The translations under genes were made by a program, and so were the position numbers. Of a DNA stretch of 64,000 nt, positions 1 to 7,357 are shown piece by piece. The notes under the pieces were generated by a model. The model had not been told where the DNA came from. It did not search any database and saw only the letters and a list, made by a program, of their open reading frames with translations. This DNA comes from Ruminococcaceae bacterium P7 (GTDB lineage: Bacteria; Bacillota; Clostridia; Oscillospirales; Acutalibacteraceae), in contig FMUA01000005.1 of the NCBI GenBank assembly GCA_900100595.1, forward strand, positions 62,001 through 126,000, in the 5' to 3' direction. The first letter of the stretch is position 1. Each line of letters starts with the position of its first letter.

Positions 1-32
1 CTCGATCCTGTAATTTCCTGATTTTTAATTTT

Positions 33-70
33 GAGAGAGGTTGGATTTGTTTCCTGCCTCTCTCTTTTTC
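33..70 (+). terminator. Intrinsic terminator of an upstream gene
   Basis: GAGAGAGG (33-40) pairs with CCTCTCTC (57-64) across a 16-base loop and runs directly into TTTTTC. The loop is long but the stem and T-tract are clear. Confidence 0.55.
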
Positions 71-131
71 TTTTAAAAGGGACATATCTATTGACAACAC
101 AGAAAAAACCGCCGTGTGATGATATTTTTTG

Positions 132-160
132 TCGACTTTTTGCCGGTGCTGTGATAAAAT
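132..160 (+). promoter_or_regulatory. Candidate SigA promoter for the small peptide gene
   Basis: TCGACT (132-137), a 17-base spacer and TAAAAT (155-160). An alternative is TTGACA at 91-96 with a poorer -10 (TGTGAT) 18 bases downstream. Either gives a 5' leader of about 200 bases. Confidence 0.4.
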
Positions 161-361
161 TAAAAAATAATCTCAATGTTTACCATAATCATAGACACAC
201 ATGTCATTTTGCTTATTAGAACGAAGAGAAAAGATGCCTGAAAACTCTGAAAATGGCGGAGATATTCAAGCAAATATCAGGTTCTCATGCGCGAAAAAAT
301 GCGCGTTATGGCAAACTTATTTTGTAAGGATCCCAAAATTTTCGGGTTAGGAGAGAGTTAA

Positions 362-550
362 ATGCAAGCTGAATACGAACGTATAATCTTCATCATCACA
401 GAGTTTGATACAGAAGACGTGATTACGACGTCGGGAGGACTGCTCCCGACCGTTCCGTCCACCGATCCGACCAGTTCTACCGAATCTGATGATGAATTGG
501 AAAACCGGTACGGCGATTACGACAACATCGGAAGCGGTTCGTTTTTCTGA
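362..550 (+). CDS. Small acidic peptide with an ITEFDTEDVITTSG core
   Basis: A 62-residue protein starting at ATG 362 behind a good ribosome-binding site (AGGAGAG, about seven bases upstream). The N-terminal third holds the segment IITEFDTEDVITTSGG; the rest is Pro/Thr/Ser/Asp/Glu-rich and ends GSGSFF. No signal peptide, membrane segment or cysteine is visible. From memory, short orphan proteins with a core resembling E-F-x-x-E-D-V-I-x-T-S-G are common in gut Clostridia and usually annotated hypothetical; their function is unknown. The strong SD and motif favour a real gene over a chance ORF. A peptide precursor is conceivable, but no modifying enzyme lies beside it. Confidence 0.6.
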   Translation: MQAEYERIIFIITEFDTEDVITTSGGLLPTVPSTDPTSSTESDDELENRYGDYDNIGSGSFF

Positions 551-671
551 TAATGCGAATCGACGTCGTGCGCGGAGAAGGGAAACAGACTTCCGGTCCG
601 GATGCCTGCCGCAGGAGAACACCTGTCTGCCCCGGTCAAAGGGTGTTCCGGAACTCAGCGCGCGAAAGTCA

Positions 672-703
672 AGCGGAGCAGACTCGTTTTGAGTCTGCTC
701 GCT
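672..703 (+). terminator. Hairpin, possible terminator of the small peptide gene
   Basis: GAGCAGACTC (676-685) and GAGTCTGCTC (691-700) form a perfect 10-bp stem around a short T-rich loop, extended by AGC/GCT with a one-base bulge. The following GCTGTTTAT is a weak U-tract, so termination is plausible but not certain. Confidence 0.4.
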
Positions 704-814
704 GTTTATGCCGTACAAAGGCAATTCCCTGCACAGTGGAAGATGGTTGTTTGTAATCAACAGAAACCAACAGTATCTTTTAGTAAAAATGCTGATGGTT
801 ATGTTGTAAGATAG

Positions 815-1168
815 AGAAATAATAGAGATGAAAAGCAAAAGATCAACTGCACCAGAGGAATCTCGATTACGGGCGAAAACGGAGATCCGACGGGTACGAT
901 TATTGACGACCACCGCAATTTTGATAACTACAGGCTTTACACGTTTGTCGTCACCTATGAGAAATCGGCAGACAAAACAGACAAAAAGGTTGTCGCAAGA
1001 TCCTATATCCGCTACTACGACGCAAACGGATGGCTCCGCGTATTCTATAATGACTATAAGAAGAATATGTACTACGGCGGCTGTCTGTGCAGCTTTAAGC
1101 AGGTTTCGGGAATCGCTTTGTCAAAGCAATCCCAGCAGGCGGAACCCGCGCAGGAAACAGGCGATTGA
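815..1168 (+). pseudogene. 5'-truncated coding remnant, unknown family
   Basis: The frame ending at TGA 1166-1168 reads as sensible protein (for example YEKSADKTDKKVVARSYIRY, then a YYDANGWLRVFYNDY stretch). It has no ATG, GTG or TTG before the in-frame TAG at 812-814. Codon use and the alternation of aromatic and charged residues look like an extracytoplasmic beta-rich domain, ending in a Gln/Glu/Ala-rich tail. The longest ATG frame here (from 828) is Arg-rich and looks like a shadow. I read this as the 3' end of a gene that lost its start. The family is not recognised. Confidence 0.45.
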
Positions 1169-1208
1169 TTCAATTTGAAGATGTGCTGTCTGAGACAGTC
1201 ATCTGACG

Positions 1209-1242
1209 GACTGACCAAGCAAGGCTTGGTCAGTCTTTTTTT
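1209..1242 (+). terminator. Strong intrinsic terminator
   Basis: A perfect 12-bp stem, GACTGACCAAGC (1209-1220) with GCTTGGTCAGTC (1224-1235), a three-base loop and seven T residues. It closes the small-gene region and isolates nifJ transcriptionally. Confidence 0.9.
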
Positions 1243-1305
1243 ACTATCTGTTTTGCTGAATGCCGAATTAATATAAAGGATTCGTATTCATAAATATTTG
1301 ATTTG

Positions 1306-1395
1306 TCCGTGAGAAATGGGATTGGCGCGAGTCTGATGAACACATCCCGCGAAAACGTGTATTCAGAAAATAAAAAAGTTTAAAAACGCGAATCA
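1306..1395 (+). repeat. Dispersed repeat, copy A (short form)
   Basis: Shares the core found at 7090-7173, 14540-14622 and 26996-27077: GAAATGGGATTGG, then GAGTCTGATGA, then CCCGCGAAAACGTG, and a degenerate ACGCGAA end. GGGAT (1318-1322) can pair with ATCCC (1344-1348), placing CTGATGA in the loop. It lies just upstream of the nifJ promoter. Confidence 0.65.
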
Positions 1396-1401
1396 AAAGA
1401 C

Positions 1402-1430
1402 TTTACATTGGTTGGCAAAAGTGATAAAAT
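1402..1430 (+). promoter_or_regulatory. SigA promoter of nifJ
   Basis: TTTACA (1402-1407), a 17-base spacer and TAAAAT (1425-1430). It sits about 90 bases before the start codon and directly after repeat copy A. Confidence 0.75.
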
Positions 1431-1517
1431 ATAGGGTAATGAAACGTGTGATTTTTTTGCACGTTGCGGCTATTTTCCCCGATTTAGCCGTGTCGATTTA
1501 TAAGGAGGACGAAACCA

Positions 1518-4500
1518 ATGGCAAGAAAAATGAAAACCATGGATGGTAACAGCGCTGTCGCTCACGTTTCCTACGCGTTTACCGATGTTGCTGCTATCTA
1601 TCCCATCACCCCTTCTTCCGTAATGGCTGACCTGACCGACCAGTACTCGGCAAACGGTCTGAAAAACCTTTTCGGAAGAGAAGTTCAGGTTACTGAGATG
1701 CAGTCTGAGGGCGGCGCAGCAGGTGCTGTTCACGGCTCTCTCGCGGCAGGTGCGCTCACTACCACCTACACCGCTTCTCAGGGCTTGCTCCTGATGATCC
1801 CCAACATGTACAAAATGGCGGGCGAGCTGCTCCCCGGCGTTATCCACGTATCCGCTCGTGCGCTGACCAGCCACGCACTTTCCATCTTCGGCGACCACTC
1901 CGACATCTATGCCTGCCGTCAGACAGGTTACGCGATGCTCTGCTCCAACAATCCTCAGGAATGTATGGATCTCGGCGCCGTTGCTCACCTTACCGCGATC
2001 AAGGGCAGAGTTCCCTTCCTGCACTTCTTCGACGGCTTCCGCACCTCTCACGAAATCCAGAAGATCGAGCAGTGGGACTATGCTGACCTCGCTGACATGC
2101 TCGACTGGGACGCTGTAGAGGCTTTCCGCAGACGCTCCCTCAACCCTGAGCACCCTGTTACCCGCGGTACCGCTCAGAACGACGATATCTTCTTCCAGGC
2201 AAGAGAAGCCTGCAACCAGTACTATGACGCTGTTCCCGAAGTCGTGATCGAGTACATGAACAAGGTCAACGAGAAGATCGGCACCAACTACAAGCCCTTC
2301 AACTACTACGGCGCTGCTGACGCAGAGCACGTGATCGTTGCGATGGGTTCCGTCTGCGACTGCGCAGAGGAAGTTGTTGACTACCTCAACGCCGCAGGCG
2401 AGAAGGTCGGTCTGCTCAAGGTCAGACTGTATCGTCCCTTCGTCGGCGAGTATATGGTTTCCGAGCTGCCCAAGACCGTCAAGACTATCTCCGTTCTCGA
2501 CAGAACCAAGGAGCCCGGCTCCATCGGCGAGCCCCTCTACCTCGACGTTCTCGCTGCTCTCAATGACTCCGAGTTCGCGGGCGTAAAGGTATTCGCAGGC
2601 CGCTATGGTCTCGGTTCCAAGGACACCACCCCCGGAGACGTTATCGCTGTTTACAGAAACGCTGAGGCGGAGGCTCCCAAGAAGCGCTTCACCATCGGCA
2701 TCGTCGATGACGTTACCAACCTCTCTCTCCCCGTTGTGGAGAATCCCGACACCACTCCCGCAGGCACCCACAGCTGTAAGTTCTGGGGTCTCGGCGCGGA
2801 CGGTACCGTCGGTGCGAACAAGAACTCCATCAAGATCATCGGCGACCACACCGACATGTACGCACAGGGCTACTTCGCTTACGACTCCAAGAAGTCCGGC
2901 GGTCTGACCGTATCCCACCTGCGTTTCGGCAACACCCCGATCAAATCTACCTACTATATCTCCAAGGCTGACTTTGTCGCTTGTCACAACCCCTCTTATG
3001 TTGACAAGTACGACATCGTCGACGACCTCAAGGAAGGCGGTTCCTTCCTGCTCAACTGCGCTTGGGATGTTGATGAGCTTTCCAAGCGTCTCCCCGGCAA
3101 GATGAAGAGAATCCTCGCCGAGAGAAAGATTAACTTCTACACCATCGACGCGATTCAGATCGGTAAGGAAATCGGTCTGGGCGGCCGTGTCAATACCGTT
3201 CTGCAGTCCGCGTTCTTCAAGATCGCCGACATCATCCCCGCTGAGGAAGCAAAGCAGTTCATGAAGGACGCTGCGAAGAAGTCCTACTCCAAGAAGGGTC
3301 AGGCTATCGTAGACATGAACTACGCCGCGATCGACCGCGGTATGGAAGACCTCAAGAAGGTCGAGATCCCCGCTGAGTGGCTCAACGCTGCCGACGACGC
3401 TGTTGTTGACAACGCTGCAGGCGAAGGCGCTCTCGTCGAGTACGTAAACGGCATCCTCAAGCCCGTTAACGCTTATAAGGGCAACAAGCTGCCCGTTTCC
3501 GCTTTCGTTGACCACATCGACGGCACCTGCCCCAACGGCTCCGCTGCTTTCGAGAAGAGAGGCATCGCGGTTGACGTTCCCGAGTGGCAGAGCGAGAACT
3601 GCATCCAGTGTAACCGCTGCGCGATCGTTTGTCCGCACGCTGTTATCCGTCCCGTTCCCATGACTGACGCCGAGGTTGCCGCTGCTCCCGAGGGCACCGC
3701 TGCTATCCCGATGATCGGTCTCAAGGAACTCAAGTTCGTTATGACTGTTTCCACCCTCGACTGCACCGGCTGCGGCGCTTGCGCGCAGGTTTGCCCGGGC
3801 AAGAAGGGCAACAAGGCTCTCGTGATGAAGCCCATCGACTCTCAGAGACCCAAGCAGGCTCTCTTCGATTACGGTCTGACCGTAGACGAGAAGCCCGAGG
3901 TTGCAGAGAAGTTCAAGTTCACAACCGTCAAGGGCAGCCAGTTCAAGCAGCCCCTGCTCGAGTTCTCCGGCGCATGCGCAGGCTGCGGCGAGACTCCCTA
4001 TGCGAAGCTTGTTACCCAGCTGTTCGGCGACAGAATGTTCATCGCCAACGCGACAGGCTGCTCCTCCATTTGGGGCGCTTCCGCACCGGCTACTCCTTAT
4101 ACCACCAACAAGAAGGGCTTCGGTCCCGCTTGGATGAACTCCCTTTTCGAGGATAACGCTGAGTTCGGTCTCGGTATGGCTCTCGGTCAGAACGCAATCC
4201 GCAAGAGACTCGCGGGCTATGTTGCCGAGATCAAGGACGCTACCGACAACGCTGACCTCAAGGCAGCCTGCGAAGGCTACCTCGACACCATCACCGATTC
4301 CACCGCTTCCCGTCCCGCTACCGACGCTCTGATCGCTGAGCTTGAGAAGGCTGTTGACGACGCGGCTGTCGGCGAGCTTGCAAAGAAGACCCTCGTTGAC
4401 AAGGACGAGCTTGCCAAGAAGTCCATGTGGATCTTCGGTGGCGACGGCTGGGCTTATGATATCGGCTTCGGCGGTCTCGACCACGTTATCGCTTCCGGCG

Positions 4501-5078
4501 AGAACGTCAACATCCTCGTATTCGACACCGAGGTTTACTCCAACACCGGCGGTCAGTCCTCCAAGGCGACTCCTATCGGTTCCGTTGCACAGTTCGCTGC
4601 GGCAGGTAAGGGCGTCAAGAAGAAGGATCTCGCTGCTATCGCGATGAGCTACGGCTACGTTTACACCGCTCAGGTTGCTATGGGCGCTGACAACAACCAG
4701 GTTCTCAAGGCTATGGTTGAGGCGGAAAGCTACAACGGTCCGTCCATCATCATCGCTTACGCTCCCTGTATCAACCACGGTATCAAGGGCGGCATGGGCA
4801 TCGCGCAGCTCGAGGAGAAGAAGGCTGTTGACGCAGGCTACTGGAACCTCTTCCGCTACGATCCCAGACTCGCTGCCGAGGGCAAGAATCCCTTCCAGCT
4901 CGACAGCAAGGCACCCACCGCTTCCTACCGCGACTTCATCATGGGCGAGGTTCGTTACAACGCCCTCACCCGCAAGTTCCCCGAGAGAGCTGAGCAGCTC
5001 TTCACCGAGGCTGAGAAGTTCGCTGAGCAGAAGTACGCTCACCTCGAGAGAATCGCAAGCTTCGAGGACGCGACCTGA
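1518..5078 (+). CDS. nifJ: Pyruvate:ferredoxin (flavodoxin) oxidoreductase
   Basis: An 1186-residue single-chain PFOR that converts pyruvate and CoA to acetyl-CoA and CO2 while reducing ferredoxin, in the cytoplasm. Full length for the family. The N-terminal half carries the pyrimidine-binding and CoA-binding transketolase-like domains. Two 4Fe-4S motifs of the 8Fe ferredoxin domain are seen: CIQCNRCAIVCP near residue 695 and CTGCGACAQVCPG near 749. A further cysteine pair, CAGCGE near 819, belongs to the proximal cluster. The thiamine-diphosphate domain follows (GDGWAYDIG through NTGGQSSKATP, about 975-1015). SD AAGGAGG precedes ATG 1518. The gene is monocistronic between its own promoter and a terminator and has strongly biased codons, suggesting high expression. 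Reduced ferredoxin would feed the [FeFe]-hydrogenase implied by hydE/hydG. Confidence 0.97.
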   Translation: MARKMKTMDGNSAVAHVSYAFTDVAAIYPITPSSVMADLTDQYSANGLKNLFGREVQVTEMQSEGGAAGAVHGSLAAGALTTTYTASQGLLLMIPNMYKMAGELLPGVIHVSARALTSHALSIFGDHSDIYACRQTGYAMLCSNNPQECMDLGAVAHLTAIKGRVPFLHFFDGFRTSHEIQKIEQWDYADLADMLDWDAVEAFRRRSLNPEHPVTRGTAQNDDIFFQAREACNQYYDAVPEVVIEYMNKVNEKIGTNYKPFNYYGAADAEHVIVAMGSVCDCAEEVVDYLNAAGEKVGLLKVRLYRPFVGEYMVSELPKTVKTISVLDRTKEPGSIGEPLYLDVLAALNDSEFAGVKVFAGRYGLGSKDTTPGDVIAVYRNAEAEAPKKRFTIGIVDDVTNLSLPVVENPDTTPAGTHSCKFWGLGADGTVGANKNSIKIIGDHTDMYAQGYFAYDSKKSGGLTVSHLRFGNTPIKSTYYISKADFVACHNPSYVDKYDIVDDLKEGGSFLLNCAWDVDELSKRLPGKMKRILAERKINFYTIDAIQIGKEIGLGGRVNTVLQSAFFKIADIIPAEEAKQFMKDAAKKSYSKKGQAIVDMNYAAIDRGMEDLKKVEIPAEWLNAADDAVVDNAAGEGALVEYVNGILKPVNAYKGNKLPVSAFVDHIDGTCPNGSAAFEKRGIAVDVPEWQSENCIQCNRCAIVCPHAVIRPVPMTDAEVAAAPEGTAAIPMIGLKELKFVMTVSTLDCTGCGACAQVCPGKKGNKALVMKPIDSQRPKQALFDYGLTVDEKPEVAEKFKFTTVKGSQFKQPLLEFSGACAGCGETPYAKLVTQLFGDRMFIANATGCSSIWGASAPATPYTTNKKGFGPAWMNSLFEDNAEFGLGMALGQNAIRKRLAGYVAEIKDATDNADLKAACEGYLDTITDSTASRPATDALIAELEKAVDDAAVGELAKKTLVDKDELAKKSMWIFGGDGWAYDIGFGGLDHVIASGENVNILVFDTEVYSNTGGQSSKATPIGSVAQFAAAGKGVKKKDLAAIAMSYGYVYTAQVAMGADNNQVLKAMVEAESYNGPSIIIAYAPCINHGIKGGMGIAQLEEKKAVDAGYWNLFRYDPRLAAEGKNPFQLDSKAPTASYRDFIMGEVRYNALTRKFPERAEQLFTEAEKFAEQKYAHLERIASFEDAT

Positions 5079-5110
5079 TTTCAGGATCCGATGAATCTAT
5101 AAAATTATTT

Positions 5111-5142
5111 CGGGCAGGAGATTCGTTCTCCTGCCCGTTTTT
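5111..5142 (+). terminator. Intrinsic terminator of nifJ
   Basis: CGGGCAGGAG (5111-5120) pairs with CTCCTGCCCG (5129-5138), followed by a T-run. The -35 box of the next promoter begins within two bases of its end. Confidence 0.85.
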
Positions 5143-5143
5143 C

Positions 5144-5172
5144 TTGCAAAAAACCGCGCGTTGTACTATAAT
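5144..5172 (+). promoter_or_regulatory. SigA promoter for the 5198-6997 cluster
   Basis: TTGCAA (5144-5149), a 17-base spacer and a perfect TATAAT (5167-5172). It gives a short leader before ATG 5198. Confidence 0.7.
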
Positions 5173-5197
5173 GTTGAGTAGAAAAGGAAGTGATTGC

Positions 5198-5629
5198 ATG
5201 AGCCATCAACACCATGCGCCGGATTATTATACGGCGCTGCATTTTACCGCCGAGGATATCGGCAAAATCTATCTGTTCCGCAACCGCTTTGACAGCAAGC
5301 TCTATTCCTTTGAGCTGCTCGACTGCGTGAGCATGTCGCTGAAGGAGATCAACGAACAGCTTCTCGACGTCTACCACATCCGTCCCGAGGTTGCCGTTGA
5401 GCAGATATGGTGCCGTATCAAGCCCGACTTCGACCGCGAAAAGCTGGTCGTCGGCTTTGACGAGCAGTACGGCGATATTTACACCGAGGACGCGGATGGT
5501 CCCGTCGCGTTCGGTCTGCAGATGAAGCCCGAAAGAGAAGTCGGCGACAACGCCTTCACCTGTTCCACGCTCAAGCCGACGCTTGACGACAAGGTGGAGT
5601 GGAAGCTCGAGGTGTTCCGTGATGCTTAG
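5198..5629 (+). CDS. Hypothetical cytoplasmic protein
   Basis: A 143-residue acidic protein with no signal peptide or membrane segment and no family I recognise. The frame opens earlier (5144), but that start lies inside the promoter. ATG 5198 follows AGGAAG at good spacing, so it is chosen. The sequence begins MSHQHHAPDYYTALHF, is rich in aromatic and acidic residues, and contains many conserved-looking turns (GFDEQYGDIY, GDNAFTC). It overlaps the next gene by eight bases, which implies co-transcription and translational coupling with the HAD phosphatase. Confidence 0.75.
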   Translation: MSHQHHAPDYYTALHFTAEDIGKIYLFRNRFDSKLYSFELLDCVSMSLKEINEQLLDVYHIRPEVAVEQIWCRIKPDFDREKLVVGFDEQYGDIYTEDADGPVAFGLQMKPEREVGDNAFTCSTLKPTLDDKVEWKLEVFRDA

Positions 5630-6278
5630 GGCGGCGGTTTTTGACATGGACGGGCTGATGTTTGACACCGAGACACTTGTCTATCAAAACTGGCAGAAGA
5701 TGTTGGACGAGGCGGGTTATCCCTACAGCCTCGACGATTTCAAGCAGACCGTCGGAAAGCGCAAGGCAGAGGTGCAGAATTTTTACTTCGGCAAGTACGG
5801 CGCGGAGTTTCCCTATTGGGACTATTCCGAAAAGGGCAGGGGTATGTATCTCGACTATGTCGCGCAGTACGGCGTTCCTGTCAAGCCCGGCTTGCGCGAG
5901 GTGCTGACTTATTTAAAAGAAAAGGGCTTCAAAATCGCGCTGGCGACCTCGACCTCGCGGAAAACCTCTGTGCTCAACCTCGAGAGCGCAGGCGTGACGG
6001 CGTTCTTCGACACGCTAGTCTGCGGTGAGGACGTGACGAACGGCAAGCCGCATCCCGAGGTGTTTTTAACTGCCGCAGAACGGCTGGGAGAAAATCCCGC
6101 GGACTGCATTGCCTTTGAGGACAGCATCAACGGTATCAAATCCGCTCACGCGGCAGGCATGGTGACTGTGATGGTGCCCGACATGCTGCAGCCGACCGAT
6201 GAAATCATCCCGATGATTGACTGTCTCTGCGAGAGTCTGGAGCAGAGCATTCCGTTTATTGAAAGGAGTTCACAATGA
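5622..6278 (+). CDS. HAD-superfamily hydrolase, beta-phosphoglucomutase-like
   Basis: A 218-residue cytoplasmic HAD (IA) phosphatase or phosphomutase. Motif I DMDGLMFDTE near residue 8 carries the nucleophile and acid/base aspartates. A helical cap follows. Motif II is the ATSTS segment, motif III the Lys in GKPHPE, and motif IV the FEDSINGI segment. The cap type fits small sugar-phosphate substrates, but the exact substrate is not readable. ATG 5622 lies inside the last codons of the previous gene, and the stop overlaps the next start (ATGA). It resembles the second HAD at 26204-26896 in length and C-terminal wording (MVPD), suggesting paralogues. Confidence 0.85.
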   Translation: MLRAAVFDMDGLMFDTETLVYQNWQKMLDEAGYPYSLDDFKQTVGKRKAEVQNFYFGKYGAEFPYWDYSEKGRGMYLDYVAQYGVPVKPGLREVLTYLKEKGFKIALATSTSRKTSVLNLESAGVTAFFDTLVCGEDVTNGKPHPEVFLTAAERLGENPADCIAFEDSINGIKSAHAAGMVTVMVPDMLQPTDEIIPMIDCLCESLEQSIPFIERSSQ

Positions 6279-6997
6279 CATTTCACTATCAATCCCCCGA
6301 TAGCTATAGCTATCATACAAACGACCCGGCGCTGGTCGCGCTGATTATGGGCTGTTACTTTCTGATTATTTTCCTGAGCCTTGCGGCAGCCGCGCTGGTT
6401 TATGTTTCGCGCTGGCACATCTTCAAGAAGATGGGTATGCCCGGCTGGAAGGGTATCATCCCGTATTACGGCGACTATATGCTGTTCAAGACCGTCTGGA
6501 CGACAAAGGCATTCTGGGCAATGATCATCGGCGCGGGTGTATATTTTGTACTGTATCTTTCGAGTATTATTATCATACCTGTCACCGTAGCAATGGCAGC
6601 CCGCAATGCGAGCAGTTCCACGGCGTTCCTGCCTATGGTTGTCTTGGGAATCGTTCAGGCTGTTCTGATGCTGGCGTTTCTGGTGTTTGTGTTTGTGATC
6701 CAGGTCAGGCTCCACCTCCGTCTTGCGAAGGGTTTCGGCAAGGGCGCGGGCTTCGGCGTCGGCATGGCTTTCCTCTCGGCGATTTTTTATCCGATTCTCG
6801 CGTTCGGCAAGGCGCAGTATATCGGACCCAAGCCGCCGCAGAATAACACTAACCGTCCCAATCAGCCGCCGTATAATCCGAATCAGTACAATCCGAATTA
6901 TTACAACAACCAATATCAGAATCAGTATCAAAATACTCAGTATCCCAACTATCCGAATCCCAATAATCAAAATAATAATCAATATCCCAACGGCTGA
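6275..6997 (+). CDS. Membrane protein with Asn/Pro/Tyr/Gln-rich tail (DUF5684-like)
   Basis: A 240-residue integral membrane protein. About four hydrophobic segments span residues 20-45, 75-110, 120-150 and 165-185. The motif MGMPGWKGIIPYYGDYMLFK between the first two is typical of the DUF5684 family. The last 50 residues are a low-complexity N/P/Y/Q tail, probably cytoplasmic and disordered. SD AAAGGAG; it overlaps the HAD stop by four bases. The function of the family is unknown to me. The tail length could vary between strains because the DNA is a near-tandem AAT/CCG/CAG mix. Confidence 0.75.
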   Translation: MTFHYQSPDSYSYHTNDPALVALIMGCYFLIIFLSLAAAALVYVSRWHIFKKMGMPGWKGIIPYYGDYMLFKTVWTTKAFWAMIIGAGVYFVLYLSSIIIIPVTVAMAARNASSSTAFLPMVVLGIVQAVLMLAFLVFVFVIQVRLHLRLAKGFGKGAGFGVGMAFLSAIFYPILAFGKAQYIGPKPPQNNTNRPNQPPYNPNQYNPNYYNNQYQNQYQNTQYPNYPNPNNQNNNQYPNG

Positions 6998-7005
6998 TCG
7001 GAAAG

Positions 7006-7061
7006 AGTTTGAAGTGTGAAGTTTGGAGTTTGGAGTTTGTAGTTTGGAGTTTGGAGTTTGG
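7006..7061 (+). repeat. Tandem 7-bp array (AGTTTGG units)
   Basis: Eight consecutive heptamers, mostly AGTTTGG, with variants AGTTTGA, AGTGTGA and AGTTTGT. The same unit in reverse orientation occurs at 19324-19363, each time at the same end of a dispersed repeat copy. Confidence 0.85.
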
Positions 7062-7173
7062 AGTTGATTCACCGCCAAACCTTTCCTTGTGAAATGGGAA
7101 TGGTAAGAGTCTGATGAACCTCTGACGCGAAAACGTGCAGCTACCGTACATCAAAAACCATAGTACGCGATTT
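7062..7173 (+). repeat. Dispersed repeat, copy B
   Basis: Contains CCAAACCTTTCCTT, GAAATGGGAATGGTAAGAGT, CTGATGAACCTCTGACGCG, AAAACGTGCA and the end motif CATAGTACGCGATTTAAA. The end motif is the reverse complement of the TTCGCGNACTAT terminus seen in copies C-E. It joins the heptad array on its left. Confidence 0.8.
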
Positions 7174-7184
7174 AAAACAAAAAG

Positions 7185-7218
7185 AAAAAGCTCCGAGCCA
7201 AGCGGTTCGGAGCTTTTT
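7185..7218. terminator. Hairpin terminator, possibly bidirectional
   Basis: AGCTCCGA (7189-7196) pairs with TCGGAGCT (7207-7214), flanked by A-runs on the left and T-runs on the right. It can serve the 6275-6997 gene on the plus strand and the Usp gene on the minus strand. Confidence 0.75.
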
Positions 7219-7296
7219 CTTTAGAGAGATTTTTATTTTATAAGAAAGGAACTGATTTATCGATGGACATTCTGTCCGTTTGAGAAAATATTAAAA

Positions 7297-7337
7297 AGGA
7301 GAATTTAAGGAGATTTTATAGGAGAATATTTAGGAGA
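7297..7337. repeat. Short tandem array of AGGAGA units
   Basis: AGGAGA occurs at 7297, 7308, 7320 and 7332, a period of 11-12 bases embedded in AT-rich DNA. It lies just 3' of the minus-strand Usp stop codon. Confidence 0.6.
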
Positions 7338-7357
7338 ATATGAGAAAATGTTCAAAG

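Larger units (their letters stand above)
1..361. other. Leader/intergenic region upstream of the first small gene
   Basis: No convincing gene. It holds an intrinsic terminator (33-70) for a gene off the left edge and one or two candidate promoters. A roughly 200-base leader with small hairpins follows, for example GATAT/ATATC near 262-279 and GCGC-rich arms near 289-305. The base composition is AT-rich, as expected of non-coding DNA here. Confidence 0.5.
1169..1517. other. Intergenic region before nifJ
   Basis: Contains the terminator at 1209-1242, repeat copy A (about 1306-1395) and the nifJ promoter (1402-1430). No ORF with a ribosome-binding site was found. Confidence 0.6.
6998..7357. other. 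Intergenic region with repeat copy B, terminator and AGGAGA array
   Basis: Holds the heptad array (7006-7061), repeat copy B to 7173, a hairpin terminator (7185-7218) and a short AGGAGA tandem array (7297-7337) next to the stop of the minus-strand Usp gene. The plus-strand frame from 7340 overlaps the Usp gene and is not considered real. Confidence 0.6.

Noticed and set aside
553..756. Overlapping short plus-strand ORFs between the peptide gene and the remnant
   Set aside because: No SD, Arg/Cys-rich random-looking composition, and they run through the hairpin at 672-703.
1470..5042. Very long antisense ORF opposite nifJ (and similar long ORFs opposite secA, argH, argC, argD)
   Set aside because: They mirror strongly biased codons of genuine genes, have no SD and encode Leu/Val/Gly-rich low-information sequences. 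Shadows of codon bias.
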